DNA from: JASHPR01 sp963815375
GTDB taxonomy: Bacteria > Actinomycetota > Actinomycetes > Streptosporangiales > Streptosporangiaceae
Assembly: GCA_963815375.1 (NCBI GenBank)
Contig: CAWFGX010000005.1
Coordinates: 682,001-746,000 of the forward strand
Direction of reading: 5' to 3'
Length of the DNA stretch: 64,000 nucleotides
The notes under the pieces were generated by a model. The model searched no databases, was not told where the DNA came from, and saw only the letters and a program-made list of their open reading frames with translations. Shown piece by piece: positions 25,234-34,490 of the stretch. Both the position numbers and the translations under genes were made by a program. How positions within the stretch are numbered: the first letter of the stretch is position 1; each line of letters opens with the position of its first letter.

Positions 25234-25555
25234 ATGTCAGCTCCGCACCCGGGAACAGGCGATATGGGCGGTTTGACTCCCGGAACCGGACGTGGATGCT
25301 GCCGTCGCTTGCCGAATTCGAGGCCAAGGCGACCGGACGCCCGGTGATCGAGTTCGTGAATTACTGCGGGCACGGCGGACGAGTGCATCGCTGGTCGGAC
25401 TACAAGGCGTGGGCGCTAGAGGACAAGCTCTCCGACGTCCTTCACGGCATCGAGGTACAAGCCGCCGACCAGAGGAACGCCAACGACAAGCCGCACGGGA
25501 AGCTGCTGAACGCCAGCGCGCGCAGGAGGCTGCAGCCGAGGGGGCCCGAAAGTGA
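25234..25555 (+). pseudogene. hypothetical protein gene, frame-broken
   Basis: A possible start MSAPHPGTGDMGG (ATG 25234) is out of frame with the conserved-looking core LPSLAEFEAKATGRPVIEF, VNYCGHGGRVHRWSDYKAWA and LEDKLSDVLHGIE. After about 25455 the helical tail resumes in a third frame: RRPEERQRQAAREAAERQRA, ending EGARK at 25555. Two one-base shifts are therefore needed to read the gene. The product would be about 100 residues: a small folded domain plus a charged coiled coil. I do not recognise the family. The leader ORF and hairpin upstream probably control it. It may be intact in the organism if the shifts are sequence errors. Confidence 0.4.
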
Positions 25556-25787
25556 CACGCCTACCAGCAACGAGCCACGCCGACACCACCAACCCACTGC
25601 GCATCGCAGCTTGCGGACCCGCTCCAGAAAAACCAGCATTGCCCGACGAACTCGAGCCTTACCTGGAATGACGGCGACGAGCTGCAACGGATGGGCGCCG
25701 TGCGGTCCGCCGCGGCCCCGCCCGCGTCACCGGCTAGCCGAGCGTCGCCACGGCCCAGGACGGCAGGCCGAACATCGCCATGGTCGG

Positions 25788-26555
25788 CTATGCCAGCGGC
25801 GGGACCGTGGCCGGGCCCAGGCCGTAGGAGTCCCGGACCGGAGGCAGGCCGTCCCCGGCCGAGACGTCCCCGGGCGGGGGGCCCGCGTCCGGGCCGCCCC
25901 CGGCCTGGCTGCCCCCGCCCGGGGCGGTACTGACCGAGCCGGGCACAAGGACGCACGCGCCCGCCAGGTAGTACAGCAGGTCGGTGACGGAGGAGGTCTC
26001 CGATTCGGTGGCGGCGGGGTCGTTGTCGAAGCTGGCGCTGACCGCGTCGTGCTCCGCGGCCACCCAGACGCCCTGCGAGACGCTGAACGGTCCCCAGCCC
26101 GTGGCGGTCAGGGCCTGCTCGGCGATGCGGGCCGCCTGCCCCAGCGGCGGCCCTAGATCCTCGTACAGGTGCCCGGACGCCTCGATGATGACGGCGACCT
26201 GGTACTGCAGCCCGCCGCCGGAGCCCGAGTCGCAGGAGGTGAACGTGCCGAACGCCTCCTCGAAGCGCAGCCGTATCCCGAGCCGCGCCTCCATGCCCGG
26301 CACGGCCTCCATTACCTCGGAGGTGGCCGGCCAGTACTGCCCGGCTACCTGAGAGCGCTCGGACTCCAGCGACCGCAGCGACTGCGCCTGCGACGCCGTC
26401 GCCGAGGAGGCAGGCGACGAGTCCGGCGCTGGCGACTGTGTCGCGGTCGACGGCGGCGTGTAGGCCTGGGTGCCGCACCCGGTGAGAACAATGCACGCGG
26501 CGCCGGCGAGCACGGCCGAGGGCCGCACGATCGGGGGGATCACGCGGTCAAGCAT
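25788..26555 (-). CDS. secreted lipoprotein of unknown function
   Basis: 255 residues from ATG 26555 (chosen because a lipoprotein signal follows directly: MLDRVIPPIVRPSAVLAGAA and lipobox LTGC). A Ser/Thr/Pro/Ala linker (residues 30-55) leads to a helical segment and then a compact alpha/beta domain: EVMEAVPGMEARLGIRLRFE, GLQYQVAVIIEASGHLYEDL and AEQALTATGWGPFSVSQGV. The C-terminal 50 residues are Gly/Pro-rich. The pattern resembles other actinomycete surface lipoproteins with no known role. It lies downstream of, and on the same strand as, the SpoIIE phosphatase gene but 150 bases away. Confidence 0.75.
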   Translation of the reverse strand: MLDRVIPPIVRPSAVLAGAACIVLTGCGTQAYTPPSTATQSPAPDSSPASSATASQAQSLRSLESERSQVAGQYWPATSEVMEAVPGMEARLGIRLRFEEAFGTFTSCDSGSGGGLQYQVAVIIEASGHLYEDLGPPLGQAARIAEQALTATGWGPFSVSQGVWVAAEHDAVSASFDNDPAATESETSSVTDLLYYLAGACVLVPGSVSTAPGGGSQAGGGPDAGPPPGDVSAGDGLPPVRDSYGLGPATVPPLA

Positions 26556-26706
26556 GCCATCTGGTGCCGCGCCAATGCTTGAGCTCGCGTTCGCGTACAC
26601 CGGGTCGGCGGCGACTTGCACCGTGACTTCGAGCTGATAGAAATGGGTACCCGGCTCGGATGATCCAGATGAAACGGGCGAAAAGGCTGGAAGGTCGGAC
26701 TTCAGG

Positions 26707-28743
26707 TCAGCCGGGCGGGAGGGCCTGCTGGCACCAGATCGTCTTGCCGGTGGCGGTCTGGCGCGCGCCCCAGCTGTGGGTGAGTCCGTAGACCAGCAGC
26801 AGGCCGTGCCCGTCTTCGTCGAGGGTGCGGGATCGTCTCAGGTGGGGTGCGGTGCTGCTGGTGTCTGTGACCTCGCAGATGAGCGTGTGATTGCGGATCA
26901 GCCTGAGCTGGATGGGCGGGGCGCCGTGGCGGATGGCGTTGGTGACCAGCTCGCTGACGACCAGTTCGGTGGTGTAGTCCGCCTGGGCTAGTCCCCATGT
27001 GCGGAGCTGGTCGGAGGCTAGCTTGCGCGCGCGGGCGACCATGGCCGGGTCGGCGGGGATGTCCCAGGTGGCGACGCGATTGGCGGGGAGCGCGCGGGTG
27101 CGGATGACCATCAGGGCGGCGTCGTCGGCCGGGCTGTCGGCGCGCATGGCGTTGATCACGGCGTCCGCGGCTGCTTCCAGTGACATAGCGGGCACCGCGA
27201 GTACCTGGCACATCCGGGCGAGACCCTGGTCGATGTCGCGGTAGCGGGACTCGATCAGGCCGTCGGTGTACAGGGCCAGGATGCTGCCGGGGGCCAGGGC
27301 CAGCTCGGTGGTCTCATAAGGCATGCCGCCGACCCCGAGCGGGGGGCCGATGTTATCGGAGGTTATCTGCGCGGCGCCGCCGCCGGCGACAAGAATGGGC
27401 AGGGGGTGTCCGGCCGTGGCCAGGGTGCAATGGCGGGAGATCGGGTCGTAGACCGCGTACAAGCAGGTGGCTCCCAGCTCGCCGGGGATGAGCTGACCGT
27501 CTGGTGTGAGGTCGGCTTGCCCGTCGCTGGTGAGGTTGATGACCAGGTCGTCGAGTTGGGTGAGCAGCTCGCCAGGGGGCAGGTCGACGTCGGCGAGGGT
27601 GCGCACGGCGGTGCGCAGCCGGCCCATGGTGGCGGAGGCGTGGATGCCGTGGCCGGCGACATCGCCGATGACCAGGGCGACCCGGGTGCCCGACAGCGGG
27701 ATCACGTCGAACCAGTCACCGCCGATCCCGGCCCGGGAGTCGGCGGGCAGGTAACGGGAGGCGACCTCCACGGCCGGCAGCACGTTTTGCGGCCGGGGCA
27801 GCAGGCTGCGCTGCAGGGTCAGTGCGATCGATCGCTCCCGGGTGTAGCGGCGCCCGTTGTCGATGGCGATGGCAGCGTTCAGGGCCAGCTCGGTGGCGGC
27901 AGCCAGATCGTCGTCCTGATACGGCCCGGCCTGGCGCGAGCGCCAGAAGCTGGCTATGCCGATCAGCCGGCCGTGTGTGCGCAGCGGGCAGGTGATCAGC
28001 GAGTGGATGCCGTGGTCCAGGACCATCCCGGCCGGCTCGGGACCCTGGAGCCGCCATTCGGTGGATGCCCGCAGGTCAGGCTCGATCCGCGAACGGGGGC
28101 CGCCGAAGAATCGGGATTCTTCCGCCACGTCCGGGACCAGTGTGATCAGCCAGCCCTCCGGGCGCAGCGGAGCGTCGTGCTCGATGCCGCCGCTGGCCAC
28201 CCGGCGCAGCTCCGTACCGCGGCCTGCTTGCGGCTCCTCGCCTTGCAGCACGGCGGTCGTCAGGTCGACGGTGACGTGGTCAGCGAACCCGGGGACAGCT
28301 ACCTGCACCAGCTCCTGCGCCGTGCGCGTCATGTCCAGGGTCGTGCCAATGGTCATACTGGCCTCGTACAGCATGTCGAGGTGCCGGTGAGCCGACCCTG
28401 CTCTCATCCGCTGGCGCCGGCCGCGCAAGGACAGTTCCGACACTGCGGCGCCGACAGCAAGCAGCAGCAGGATCGTCTCGTAGTCCGCGGCGCTCGTTCC
28501 TGTGAGCGACTGATACGGCGTAATCAGGAAGAATTCGAGCCAGAAGGCAGCCGACACCGCCGCTACCAGGCTTGCGATGCGACGCCCGGAGGCAGCTATC
28601 GCGACCACGACCACCGTCAGGACAAGAGCCGCAACGACGGGGTGGATGCTGGCTCGCACCGGCACCAGAATCGCCGCGACGACCGCCGGCACCACCACAG
28701 CGCACACGACCGCTATCCAGTTCCGGCGTCCCCCCGCGTCCAC
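26707..28743 (-). CDS. SpoIIE-type PP2C phosphatase with GAF and anti-sigma kinase domains
   Basis: 678 residues, membrane-anchored. Order: an N-terminal DUF4118/KdpD-like membrane part with three to four helices (res 10-110, PVVAALVLTVVVVAIAASG), a GAF-like sensor (about 120-310), a PP2C/SpoIIE phosphatase (about 320-540; GIGGDWFDVIPLSG, LVIGDVAGHGIHA, LALYTDGLIESR, SPADDAALMVIR) and a C-terminal HATPase_c domain of the RsbW/anti-sigma type (TTELVVSELVTNAIRHG, DGHGLLLVYGLTHSWG). Such proteins both dephosphorylate anti-anti-sigma factors and phosphorylate or bind partners in sigma-B-like partner-switching. No anti-anti-sigma gene is adjacent. Confidence 0.92.
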   Translation of the reverse strand: MDAGGRRNWIAVVCAVVVPAVVAAILVPVRASIHPVVAALVLTVVVVAIAASGRRIASLVAAVSAAFWLEFFLITPYQSLTGTSAADYETILLLLAVGAAVSELSLRGRRQRMRAGSAHRHLDMLYEASMTIGTTLDMTRTAQELVQVAVPGFADHVTVDLTTAVLQGEEPQAGRGTELRRVASGGIEHDAPLRPEGWLITLVPDVAEESRFFGGPRSRIEPDLRASTEWRLQGPEPAGMVLDHGIHSLITCPLRTHGRLIGIASFWRSRQAGPYQDDDLAAATELALNAAIAIDNGRRYTRERSIALTLQRSLLPRPQNVLPAVEVASRYLPADSRAGIGGDWFDVIPLSGTRVALVIGDVAGHGIHASATMGRLRTAVRTLADVDLPPGELLTQLDDLVINLTSDGQADLTPDGQLIPGELGATCLYAVYDPISRHCTLATAGHPLPILVAGGGAAQITSDNIGPPLGVGGMPYETTELALAPGSILALYTDGLIESRYRDIDQGLARMCQVLAVPAMSLEAAADAVINAMRADSPADDAALMVIRTRALPANRVATWDIPADPAMVARARKLASDQLRTWGLAQADYTTELVVSELVTNAIRHGAPPIQLRLIRNHTLICEVTDTSSTAPHLRRSRTLDEDGHGLLLVYGLTHSWGARQTATGKTIWCQQALPPG

Positions 28744-29226
28744 CTGCCGTCTATGCCCCGCCCTGTTCCCAGCACTCCAGCGGGCACGGCCAGGGACGGC
28801 GACGGGTAGCTACCATCCCGGTTGAATCACAAGAGATCACGACCTGCCAGTCCACTTCTTCCCGGCCGCCTGCCAGCTGCCTCGGCATACAGGACCCGCT
28901 GCCTCCTCGGCGGCCGCGACGCTGTCAGCGTCCAGTGGCAGCCGGACGGGCGGACGGGCGGGTGGGCGGTGCTCGTGATTGTCGCGATCGCGGCTGCGCC
29001 CTTGACGGGGTCCTTCTCCTATGCATGGTTGCGGCGGACTGCCGGCCGTGCGTGATGCGGGGGATAGAGCGGGTCGTTCGTACATAAGGGGCGAGCAGGA
29101 TGGGTGGCCATATCGGTCGCGCTTAGTGTCCATGTGGCAGCGGTCCGGTGTATCGGGAGTCGCCCGGATGAACTATCTTCCCGGAAGTATTCTCCGAGTG
29201 CATACTCTTGAGGTATTCTCTCGGTT
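28744..29226. promoter_or_regulatory. divergent promoter region of the phosphatase and PadR remnant
   Basis: No gene is supported in this 480-base stretch. Just before the PadR-like start there is an AT-richer block (about 29176-29226) with two copies of GTATTCTC and an interposed CATACTC, which could be the operator of the original PadR repressor, as PadR proteins usually control their own operon through such ATAC/GTAT-type repeats. Confidence 0.4.
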
Positions 29227-29349
29227 ATGAGCGTGCTCCTGATGCTGATCGGGCTCCTGGAGCGGGAGCCGAGCCATGGCTATGACCTCAAGCGGGGCTA
29301 CGACAGCTACTTCGGCCATTCCAGTCCGGTCAGCTCGTGCCCGAGCTGA
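29227..29349 (+). pseudogene. PadR-family regulator, N-terminal fragment
   Basis: ATG 29227 starts MSVLLMLIGLLEREPSHGYD, then LKRGYDSYFGH, the first helix and turn of the PadR winged-helix domain. After FGH (about 29318) similarity stops and the frame ends within 10 codons. The sequence continues instead with the middle of an ABC ATPase in another frame, so the rest of PadR (about 150 residues) and the start of the ATPase have been deleted. The pair PadR / ABC ATPase / FtsX permease is a very common actinomycete operon, supporting this reading. Confidence 0.75.
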
Positions 29350-29738
29350 CCGCCGAGGAGAACGTCGCGCTGCGGCTGCTGCTGTCCGGCCCCCGACGCG
29401 GTGCGGCCACCGCCGAGGCCAGGAAGTGGCTCGGCCCGCTCGGCCTGGACGGCCTGGAGGGCCGCCGGTCGGGAGAGCTGCCCGGCGGGCAGGCGCAGCG
29501 GGTCGCGCTGGCCCGCAGCCTGGTCGCCCGTCCCGAGGTTCTGTTGGCCGACGAGCCGACCGGCTCGCTGGACTCGGTGTCCGGCGAGCTGGTCATGAAC
29601 CTGCTGACCGCCGCCGCCCGCGAGCGGGGCACCACGGTCATCGTGGTCACGCACGACGCCAGGGTCGCCGCCTACGCGGACCGCGAGATCGTCGTGAGCG
29701 ACGGCAAGATCAGCGCGCTGACCGGGGCGCAGGGATGA
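29319..29738 (+). pseudogene. ABC transporter ATPase, C-terminal fragment (Walker A lost)
   Basis: Beginning at the deletion junction (FQSGQLVPELTAEENVAL) this frame carries the second half of a LolD/MacB-type ATPase: signature-like ELPGGQAQRVALARSLVA, Walker B EVLLADEPTGSLD and the H-loop VIVVTHDARVAAYADR. The N-terminal Walker A region is missing, so the protein cannot hydrolyse ATP. The stop overlaps the permease ATG. Without this subunit the downstream permease should be non-functional unless another ATPase serves it. Confidence 0.85.
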
Positions 29739-32146
29739 GCCCGCACGGCACGCTCCGGGCGGCCGGCGGCGGGTCCGCGACCCGGCGCCGCAGCGGGGGC
29801 GGGCGGATGCTCGGGCTGGGCCTGCGGCTGATCGTCAGCGGCGGGCGGGAGGCCCTCGTCCGGCTGGTGGTCATCGCGGTCGCGGTCGGCCTCGGTGTCG
29901 GCCTGCTGCTGATCGCCGTTGCCGGCATCAACGCGGTGAACGCGCAGAACGACCGGTACGCCTGGATAGACACCGCGGGCAGCCCGCAGTCCCACAAGCC
30001 GGGCGCGGGGTCGGCCGGGGCTCACCACGAGTCTCCGCCGCCGGCGTCCGCGTCCCGGGCCCCGACCTGGTTGCTGGTGACCACCGATGAGTTTGGCAGG
30101 CAGGACATCACCCGGGTCGACCTCGCCGCCACCGGGCCGTCCTCGCCCGTCCCGCCGGGCATCCCGGCCAACCCCGGGCCGGGGCAGTACTACGTCTCCC
30201 CGGGGCTGGCCGCCCTGCTGCGCGCCGCCCCGGCGAACGAGCTCGCGGACCGCTATCCCGGCACGCTGGCCGGCGTCATCGGCGAGGCGGGCGTGCCCGC
30301 GCCGGGCTTCCTGCTGATCGTCATCGGCCACGCCGCCGCGCAGCTGTCCGGCACCCCCGGCGCCACCAAGGTGACGGCGTTCAACACCACGCCCCTCTTC
30401 AGCTGCGGCACAGGCTGCGCGGGCCATCTGGGCATCTCGGCGTCCAGCATGGACCTCGTCCTGTCGGTGATCGCCCTGGCGCTGCTGGCCCCGGTGCTGA
30501 TCTTCATCGGCACCGCGACCAGACTGTCGGCCGCCCGCCGCGAGCAGCGGTTCGCCGCGATGCGGCTGGTCGGCGCGACCAGGCGGCAGATCTCCGCGCT
30601 GTCGGCGGTGGAGTCCACCGTGGCGGCCGCCGCAGGCGTGGTCGTGGGATTCGGGCTGTTCTTCGCGCTGCGGGACCCGATGGCGGCCATCCCGTTCACT
30701 GGCGCCCCGTTCTACCCCAGTGACCTGTCCCTCACCGTGCCCGACATCCTGATGGTGGTGATCGGCGTGCCGGCCCTGGCGGTCGCAGCGGCCCGGCTGG
30801 CGCTGCGCCGGGTGCGGATCTCCCCGCTCGGCGCGGCCCGGCGAGTGACCCCCAAGCCGCCGCGCTGGTGGCGGGTGATCCCGCTGGCGGCCGGGATCGC
30901 CGAGCTGGGCTTCTTCGTCGTGCACGGCCCGCCCGCCACGATCTCCGGGCAGGCCAAGGCATACACCATCGGCGGCGTCCTGCTGATCACCGGGCTGGTG
31001 ACAGCGGGGCCGTGGCTGACGATGGCCGGGGCACGAGCCCTGGCCCGGCGGACCAGCAGCCCCAGCGGGCTGATCGCCGCCCGGCGGCTCGCCGACGACC
31101 CGAGGGGCGCGTTCCGCGCGATCAGCGGGCTCGTCCTCGCGCTGTTCATCACCACGGCGGCGGTCACGCTCGCCACCACCGAGAACGCCAAGACCCCGAT
31201 CGACTGGGTCGGCCCGGCGGCCTCCGGCGTCCTGATCCAGGACTTCACCGAGAACCCGCCCGTCCTGGCCAACGGGCAGCCAGAGCCGCAGTACCTGTCC
31301 GAGATCGCCGCTAGCGCCGTCCCGCAGGGTCAGCTCCGCCAGATCGACGGCGTCCAGGGCATCGTCGAGGTCTACGACGAGCCGAACCTGCAGATCCCCG
31401 CGTCGATTTTCGGCTCTTCCATGCAGGCCGGCGTCGTGTCGTGCGCCCAGCTGGCGGAGATTCCCGGCTACGGGCGGTGCCCGGCAGGGGCGGTGACGGC
31501 TGCCTTCCCGGCCTCCCTGTTCCGGAACCTCTACCTGTCCGGCTACCACGTCAACCTGACGCTGGCGAAGGTCACCTGGCCCGCGGCGAACGTCACCGCC
31601 GCGCAGCTGGCCGCGCTCCCACTGGACTCCCTCAACGTGGCCACGAACGGATCGACCTCCGCCATCGAGCAGGCCAGGACCGTCCTTGACAATGCCTACC
31701 CGTTCCTGCAGGCGCCGCAGACGCTCGGCGATAAGAGCAGCGCGGCGCAGGTCGAGGGCTACGAGCAGCTCTTCAACGTCGTGATGCTGGCCAGCCTCGT
31801 GATCGCCGGGTGCGCGCTGGCGGCCAGCGTGGCCGGCGGGCTGGCGGACCGAAAGCGGCCGTTCAGCCTGCTCAGGCTCACCGGCGCCCGGCTCGCCATG
31901 CTGCGCCGCGTGGTCACCCTGGAGACCGCCGTCCCGCTGCTGGCCACCGCCGCGGTCTCCATCGGCATCGGGTTCGCCGCCTCCGCCATGTACGCGTCCG
32001 CCGAGCTCCACCACCCGCTGGTGGCACCCGGCACCGCCTACTACGCGCTCACCGCGGCCGGGATCGTGGCGGCCCTCGCCATCCTCGTCGGCACCTTCCC
32101 CCTCCTGGCCCGCATCACCGGCCCCGAGGTCGCCCGGAACGAGTGA
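29735..32146 (+). CDS. FtsX/MacB-type ABC transporter permease
   Basis: 803 residues. It has the layout of large actinomycete FtsX-domain permeases: one N-terminal helix (VVIAVAVGLGVGLLLIAVA), a large extracellular domain, a first FtsX unit of three helices (LVLSVIALALLAPVLIFIG ... IPALAVAAARLAL), a central helix pair, a second extracellular domain (about 490-680) and a C-terminal FtsX unit (VVMLASLVIAGCALAASVAG, AVPLLATAAVSIGIGFAASA). The conserved RRxQFAAMRLVGAT-type coupling segment is present as REQRFAAMRLVGATRRQ. ATG 29735 overlaps the truncated ATPase stop. The gene itself is intact, but its ATPase partner is broken, so activity is doubtful. Confidence 0.85.
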   Translation: MSPHGTLRAAGGGSATRRRSGGGRMLGLGLRLIVSGGREALVRLVVIAVAVGLGVGLLLIAVAGINAVNAQNDRYAWIDTAGSPQSHKPGAGSAGAHHESPPPASASRAPTWLLVTTDEFGRQDITRVDLAATGPSSPVPPGIPANPGPGQYYVSPGLAALLRAAPANELADRYPGTLAGVIGEAGVPAPGFLLIVIGHAAAQLSGTPGATKVTAFNTTPLFSCGTGCAGHLGISASSMDLVLSVIALALLAPVLIFIGTATRLSAARREQRFAAMRLVGATRRQISALSAVESTVAAAAGVVVGFGLFFALRDPMAAIPFTGAPFYPSDLSLTVPDILMVVIGVPALAVAAARLALRRVRISPLGAARRVTPKPPRWWRVIPLAAGIAELGFFVVHGPPATISGQAKAYTIGGVLLITGLVTAGPWLTMAGARALARRTSSPSGLIAARRLADDPRGAFRAISGLVLALFITTAAVTLATTENAKTPIDWVGPAASGVLIQDFTENPPVLANGQPEPQYLSEIAASAVPQGQLRQIDGVQGIVEVYDEPNLQIPASIFGSSMQAGVVSCAQLAEIPGYGRCPAGAVTAAFPASLFRNLYLSGYHVNLTLAKVTWPAANVTAAQLAALPLDSLNVATNGSTSAIEQARTVLDNAYPFLQAPQTLGDKSSAAQVEGYEQLFNVVMLASLVIAGCALAASVAGGLADRKRPFSLLRLTGARLAMLRRVVTLETAVPLLATAAVSIGIGFAASAMYASAELHHPLVAPGTAYYALTAAGIVAALAILVGTFPLLARITGPEVARNE

Positions 32147-32255
32147 CCGTTCGGCCGCGCGCCCGCCCTTCTCGTCCCGCACATGAACGGGCTCATCCCC
32201 GGGTCCAGCACCGCGTGGACCGGGGTTTCGTTTTCCGTGTGATGTGGTGAGTTCG

Positions 32256-32462
32256 TCAGCGCGGGCCGGCGTTGCGTGCCTGGGCGGCGGCGTCGGCGGG
32301 GGTGCCGGCGAAGGGCTCGCCGTGGCCGGGCAGCCCGCCGTCGACCAGCACGAGGCCGTCGGGGTCCTCCAGGAGCTGGAAGTTGACCTCGCGGTCGCTG
32401 AGCCGGGTGACGCCGGGGGCGGGCGACGGCACCGCCGCCCGGCGGGAGGCAGTGCTGGGCAT
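32256..32462 (-). pseudogene. metallo-beta-lactamase-fold gene with internal deletion
   Basis: 68 codons. The N-terminal strand pair of an MBL-fold hydrolase (VTRLSDREVNFQLLEDPDG, LVLVDGGLPGH) is joined directly to the C-terminal tail of such a protein (GEPFAGTPADAAAQARNAGPR is the usual end after an L-P-G-H-G-E-P motif). In full-length relatives, DxGLPGH occurs near residue 35 and LPGHGEP near residue 200, so the deletion joined two copies of the LPGH-coding sequence. All metal-binding residues are lost. It lies 30 bases from the next gene's end on the same strand. Confidence 0.6.
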
Positions 32463-32492
32463 GGCATCCTCCGGGTGAGCACGAGGCCGGGC

Positions 32493-33431
32493 CTACATCG
32501 TGATGACCGTTTTCCCCTCCGTGGGGCGGCCGCCCAGCAACGCTGGGACGTCATCCAGGCTGACCCGGGTGATCGGCGGCGGAACGATGGTCCCGCTGGC
32601 GACCAGCGACGCCAGCCGGTCCAGCAGCGGCGCCGTCATGGACAGCTGGAAGTTCGCGCCCGTCACGGCGGCCTGTGCGAGCTTCTCTAGATCGGCGACA
32701 TAACGGGTGGTGACCGCGGTGCCACCGGGGCGCACATAGCCCGCCAGGGCGGCGAACTGCGCGGCGTCGCTAACCACGTCGACCAGCATGTCGATGCCGT
32801 CCGGGTGCATCCGCGCGACGGCCTCAGGCAGCGGCATCGCCGCACGGTCGATCGTCTCGGCGGCGCCGTAGCCGGTCATCCGTTCGGCCTCCGCCGCCGG
32901 GGCGACGGCGTCCACGTGCGCGCCGGCCTGTGCGATCAACTGGGTCAAGAACGAGCCGACTCCGCCGGCCGCACCGACGATCAGCACGATCTTGCCGTCC
33001 AGCGGCGCCAGCGACTCCGCGATCTCCATCGCGGTGACGCCCACAGTGGGGAGCGCGGCGGCAGTGACCGGGTCCAGGCCGGCCGGTATCCGCGCCAGCG
33101 GAGCGTCCTGGCCGCAGGCCACGTACTGCGCGTAGGTCCCGGCGGATCCCAGCGGAGGGAGCAGCAGCTGCCCGAAGACCTCATCGCCCGGCGCGAACCG
33201 GGCCGCGCCCGGACCATCCTCACGCACCGTGCCGGCCAGGTCGGCCCCGAGCACCATCGGGAACTGGGCCGGCACCCGATCCTGCCACGCTCCGTTCGCG
33301 ATCTGCATGTCCATCGGGTTCATCCCGGCGGCCTGGATCGCGATAAGCACCTGGCCTGGCCCGGCCTGCGGAGCTGGCAGCTCCGTGACCGATGGGCCGG
33401 CTCCGTAACTACTGACTGTGATCGCCCGCAT
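32493..33431 (-). CDS. MDR-family NADP-dependent oxidoreductase (quinone reductase type)
   Basis: 312 residues from ATG 33431, which has AAGGAGG seven bases upstream. N-terminal GroES-like half (LIAIQAAGMNPMDMQIANG, FPMVLGADLAGTV) and Rossmann half with the nucleotide site IVGAAGGVGSFLTQLIAQ. No catalytic zinc Cys/His set is apparent, consistent with quinone-oxidoreductase-like members. The C-terminal end (LGGRPTEGKTVITM) is standard. Length is normal (310-330). It probably reduces quinones or enones with NADPH; the specific substrate is unknown. It stands alone on the minus strand. Confidence 0.9.
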   Translation of the reverse strand: MRAITVSSYGAGPSVTELPAPQAGPGQVLIAIQAAGMNPMDMQIANGAWQDRVPAQFPMVLGADLAGTVREDGPGAARFAPGDEVFGQLLLPPLGSAGTYAQYVACGQDAPLARIPAGLDPVTAAALPTVGVTAMEIAESLAPLDGKIVLIVGAAGGVGSFLTQLIAQAGAHVDAVAPAAEAERMTGYGAAETIDRAAMPLPEAVARMHPDGIDMLVDVVSDAAQFAALAGYVRPGGTAVTTRYVADLEKLAQAAVTGANFQLSMTAPLLDRLASLVASGTIVPPPITRVSLDDVPALLGGRPTEGKTVITM

Positions 33432-33763
33432 GGCAGCCTCCTTGCTGGTATCTGGGCTTTGGGTCCTGGGGGTCCGCATGGCTCACCCGTCCTGGCACTG
33501 CTTTGCGCCGGGGCCCGCCAGTCCGGGCGAGAATGCCGGTCCAGCCTCCGCCCTCGCCGCCCCAGACGCCTGCGTCCTTCTGGTTCTACGGCACGTGCGC
33601 AGCCGGGCCATCACACAGGGTGTGGCCGGGGCCGGAGCATCGTCGGACGCACAACCGCGTTCACCAGCCTACTCAAGCCGTGGATGAGCAGCAGTTCACG
33701 TGGATGTCCCTTATACGTCCGTCGGTCGCCTGCGTCGCGGGCACCGAGAATCTGTGCCAGACA

Positions 33764-34447
33764 TCACCCGGGAATTGTGGGGCCGGTCTTGGTTTGTGCA
33801 GTTGTCATTTCGGCGTGTGCGGGGGGTGGTGTGCTCGCCGGGGGCAGTGGCCCGGGGCGGAGCAGGGCGCCGGCGGTGAGCGCGCCGGCGGCGAAGATGC
33901 CGGCGGTCCACCAGAACGCGGTGTCGTAGCCGTGTGCCAGCGCCAGCCCGGTCAGGGCCGGGCGGCTGGTGAGCCGGGCCGCGGCGAGGTGCGCGGCGAG
34001 GTAGGAGGTGCTGGCGGCGATGAAGATGGTGTTCAGCAGCGACGTGCCGGCCGAGGCGCCGAGCTGCTGGCCGACGGTGACGGTGGCGGAGGCGACGCCC
34101 GCGTCCTGCCGGGCCACGCCGAAGGTGCCGGTGCTGATCACCGGCGCGATCACCATGCCCACGCGGGTTCCGGCCAGGATGATCGGGCCGAGCACGCCTG
34201 CGGCGTAGCCGGTGTGCGGGCTCAGCTGAGCCAGCCATGCCATCGCGCCTGCGGCGGCCAGCATCCCGGAGGCGGCCAGCGGCCTGGGCCCGAATCTGGG
34301 CATCAGCATGATCGTGGACAGATTGGACGCCAGGATGAGGCCGGCGCTGATCGGCAGGAACGCCACGCCGGTCAGCAGCGGAGCCAAGGACAGCCGACGT
34401 CGGCGGGCAGCGCACACACCCAGTCTCATGCACCGCGGGCAGCCCAT
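33764..34447 (-). pseudogene. MFS drug-transporter remnant (C-terminal half)
   Basis: About 220 residues with six hydrophobic helices. It begins abruptly after an Arg-rich stretch with LLTGVAFLPISAGLILA and continues TIMLMPRFGPRPLAASGMLA, TRVGMVIAPVISTGTFGVA, QQLGASAGTSLLNTIFIAA and FWWTAGIFAAGALTAGALL. This is the C-terminal six-helix bundle of a DHA2-type multidrug permease; the first half is missing, with unrelated sequence upstream at 34448. It cannot transport by itself. Confidence 0.75.
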
Positions 34448-34490
34448 CAGGGGCGATCTGGATCTAATGAGTCTTTGCCGGGGTTTCGGG

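Noticed and set aside
27406..28809. 467-codon plus frame opposite the SpoIIE phosphatase
   Set aside because: Antisense shadow of a clearly recognised gene; composition is Gly/Gln/Arg-rich with no motif.
29672..32554. 960-codon open frame on the minus strand
   Set aside because: It lies antisense to the FtsX permease, is full of Arg/Gly/Asp and lacks any motif; a high-GC shadow.
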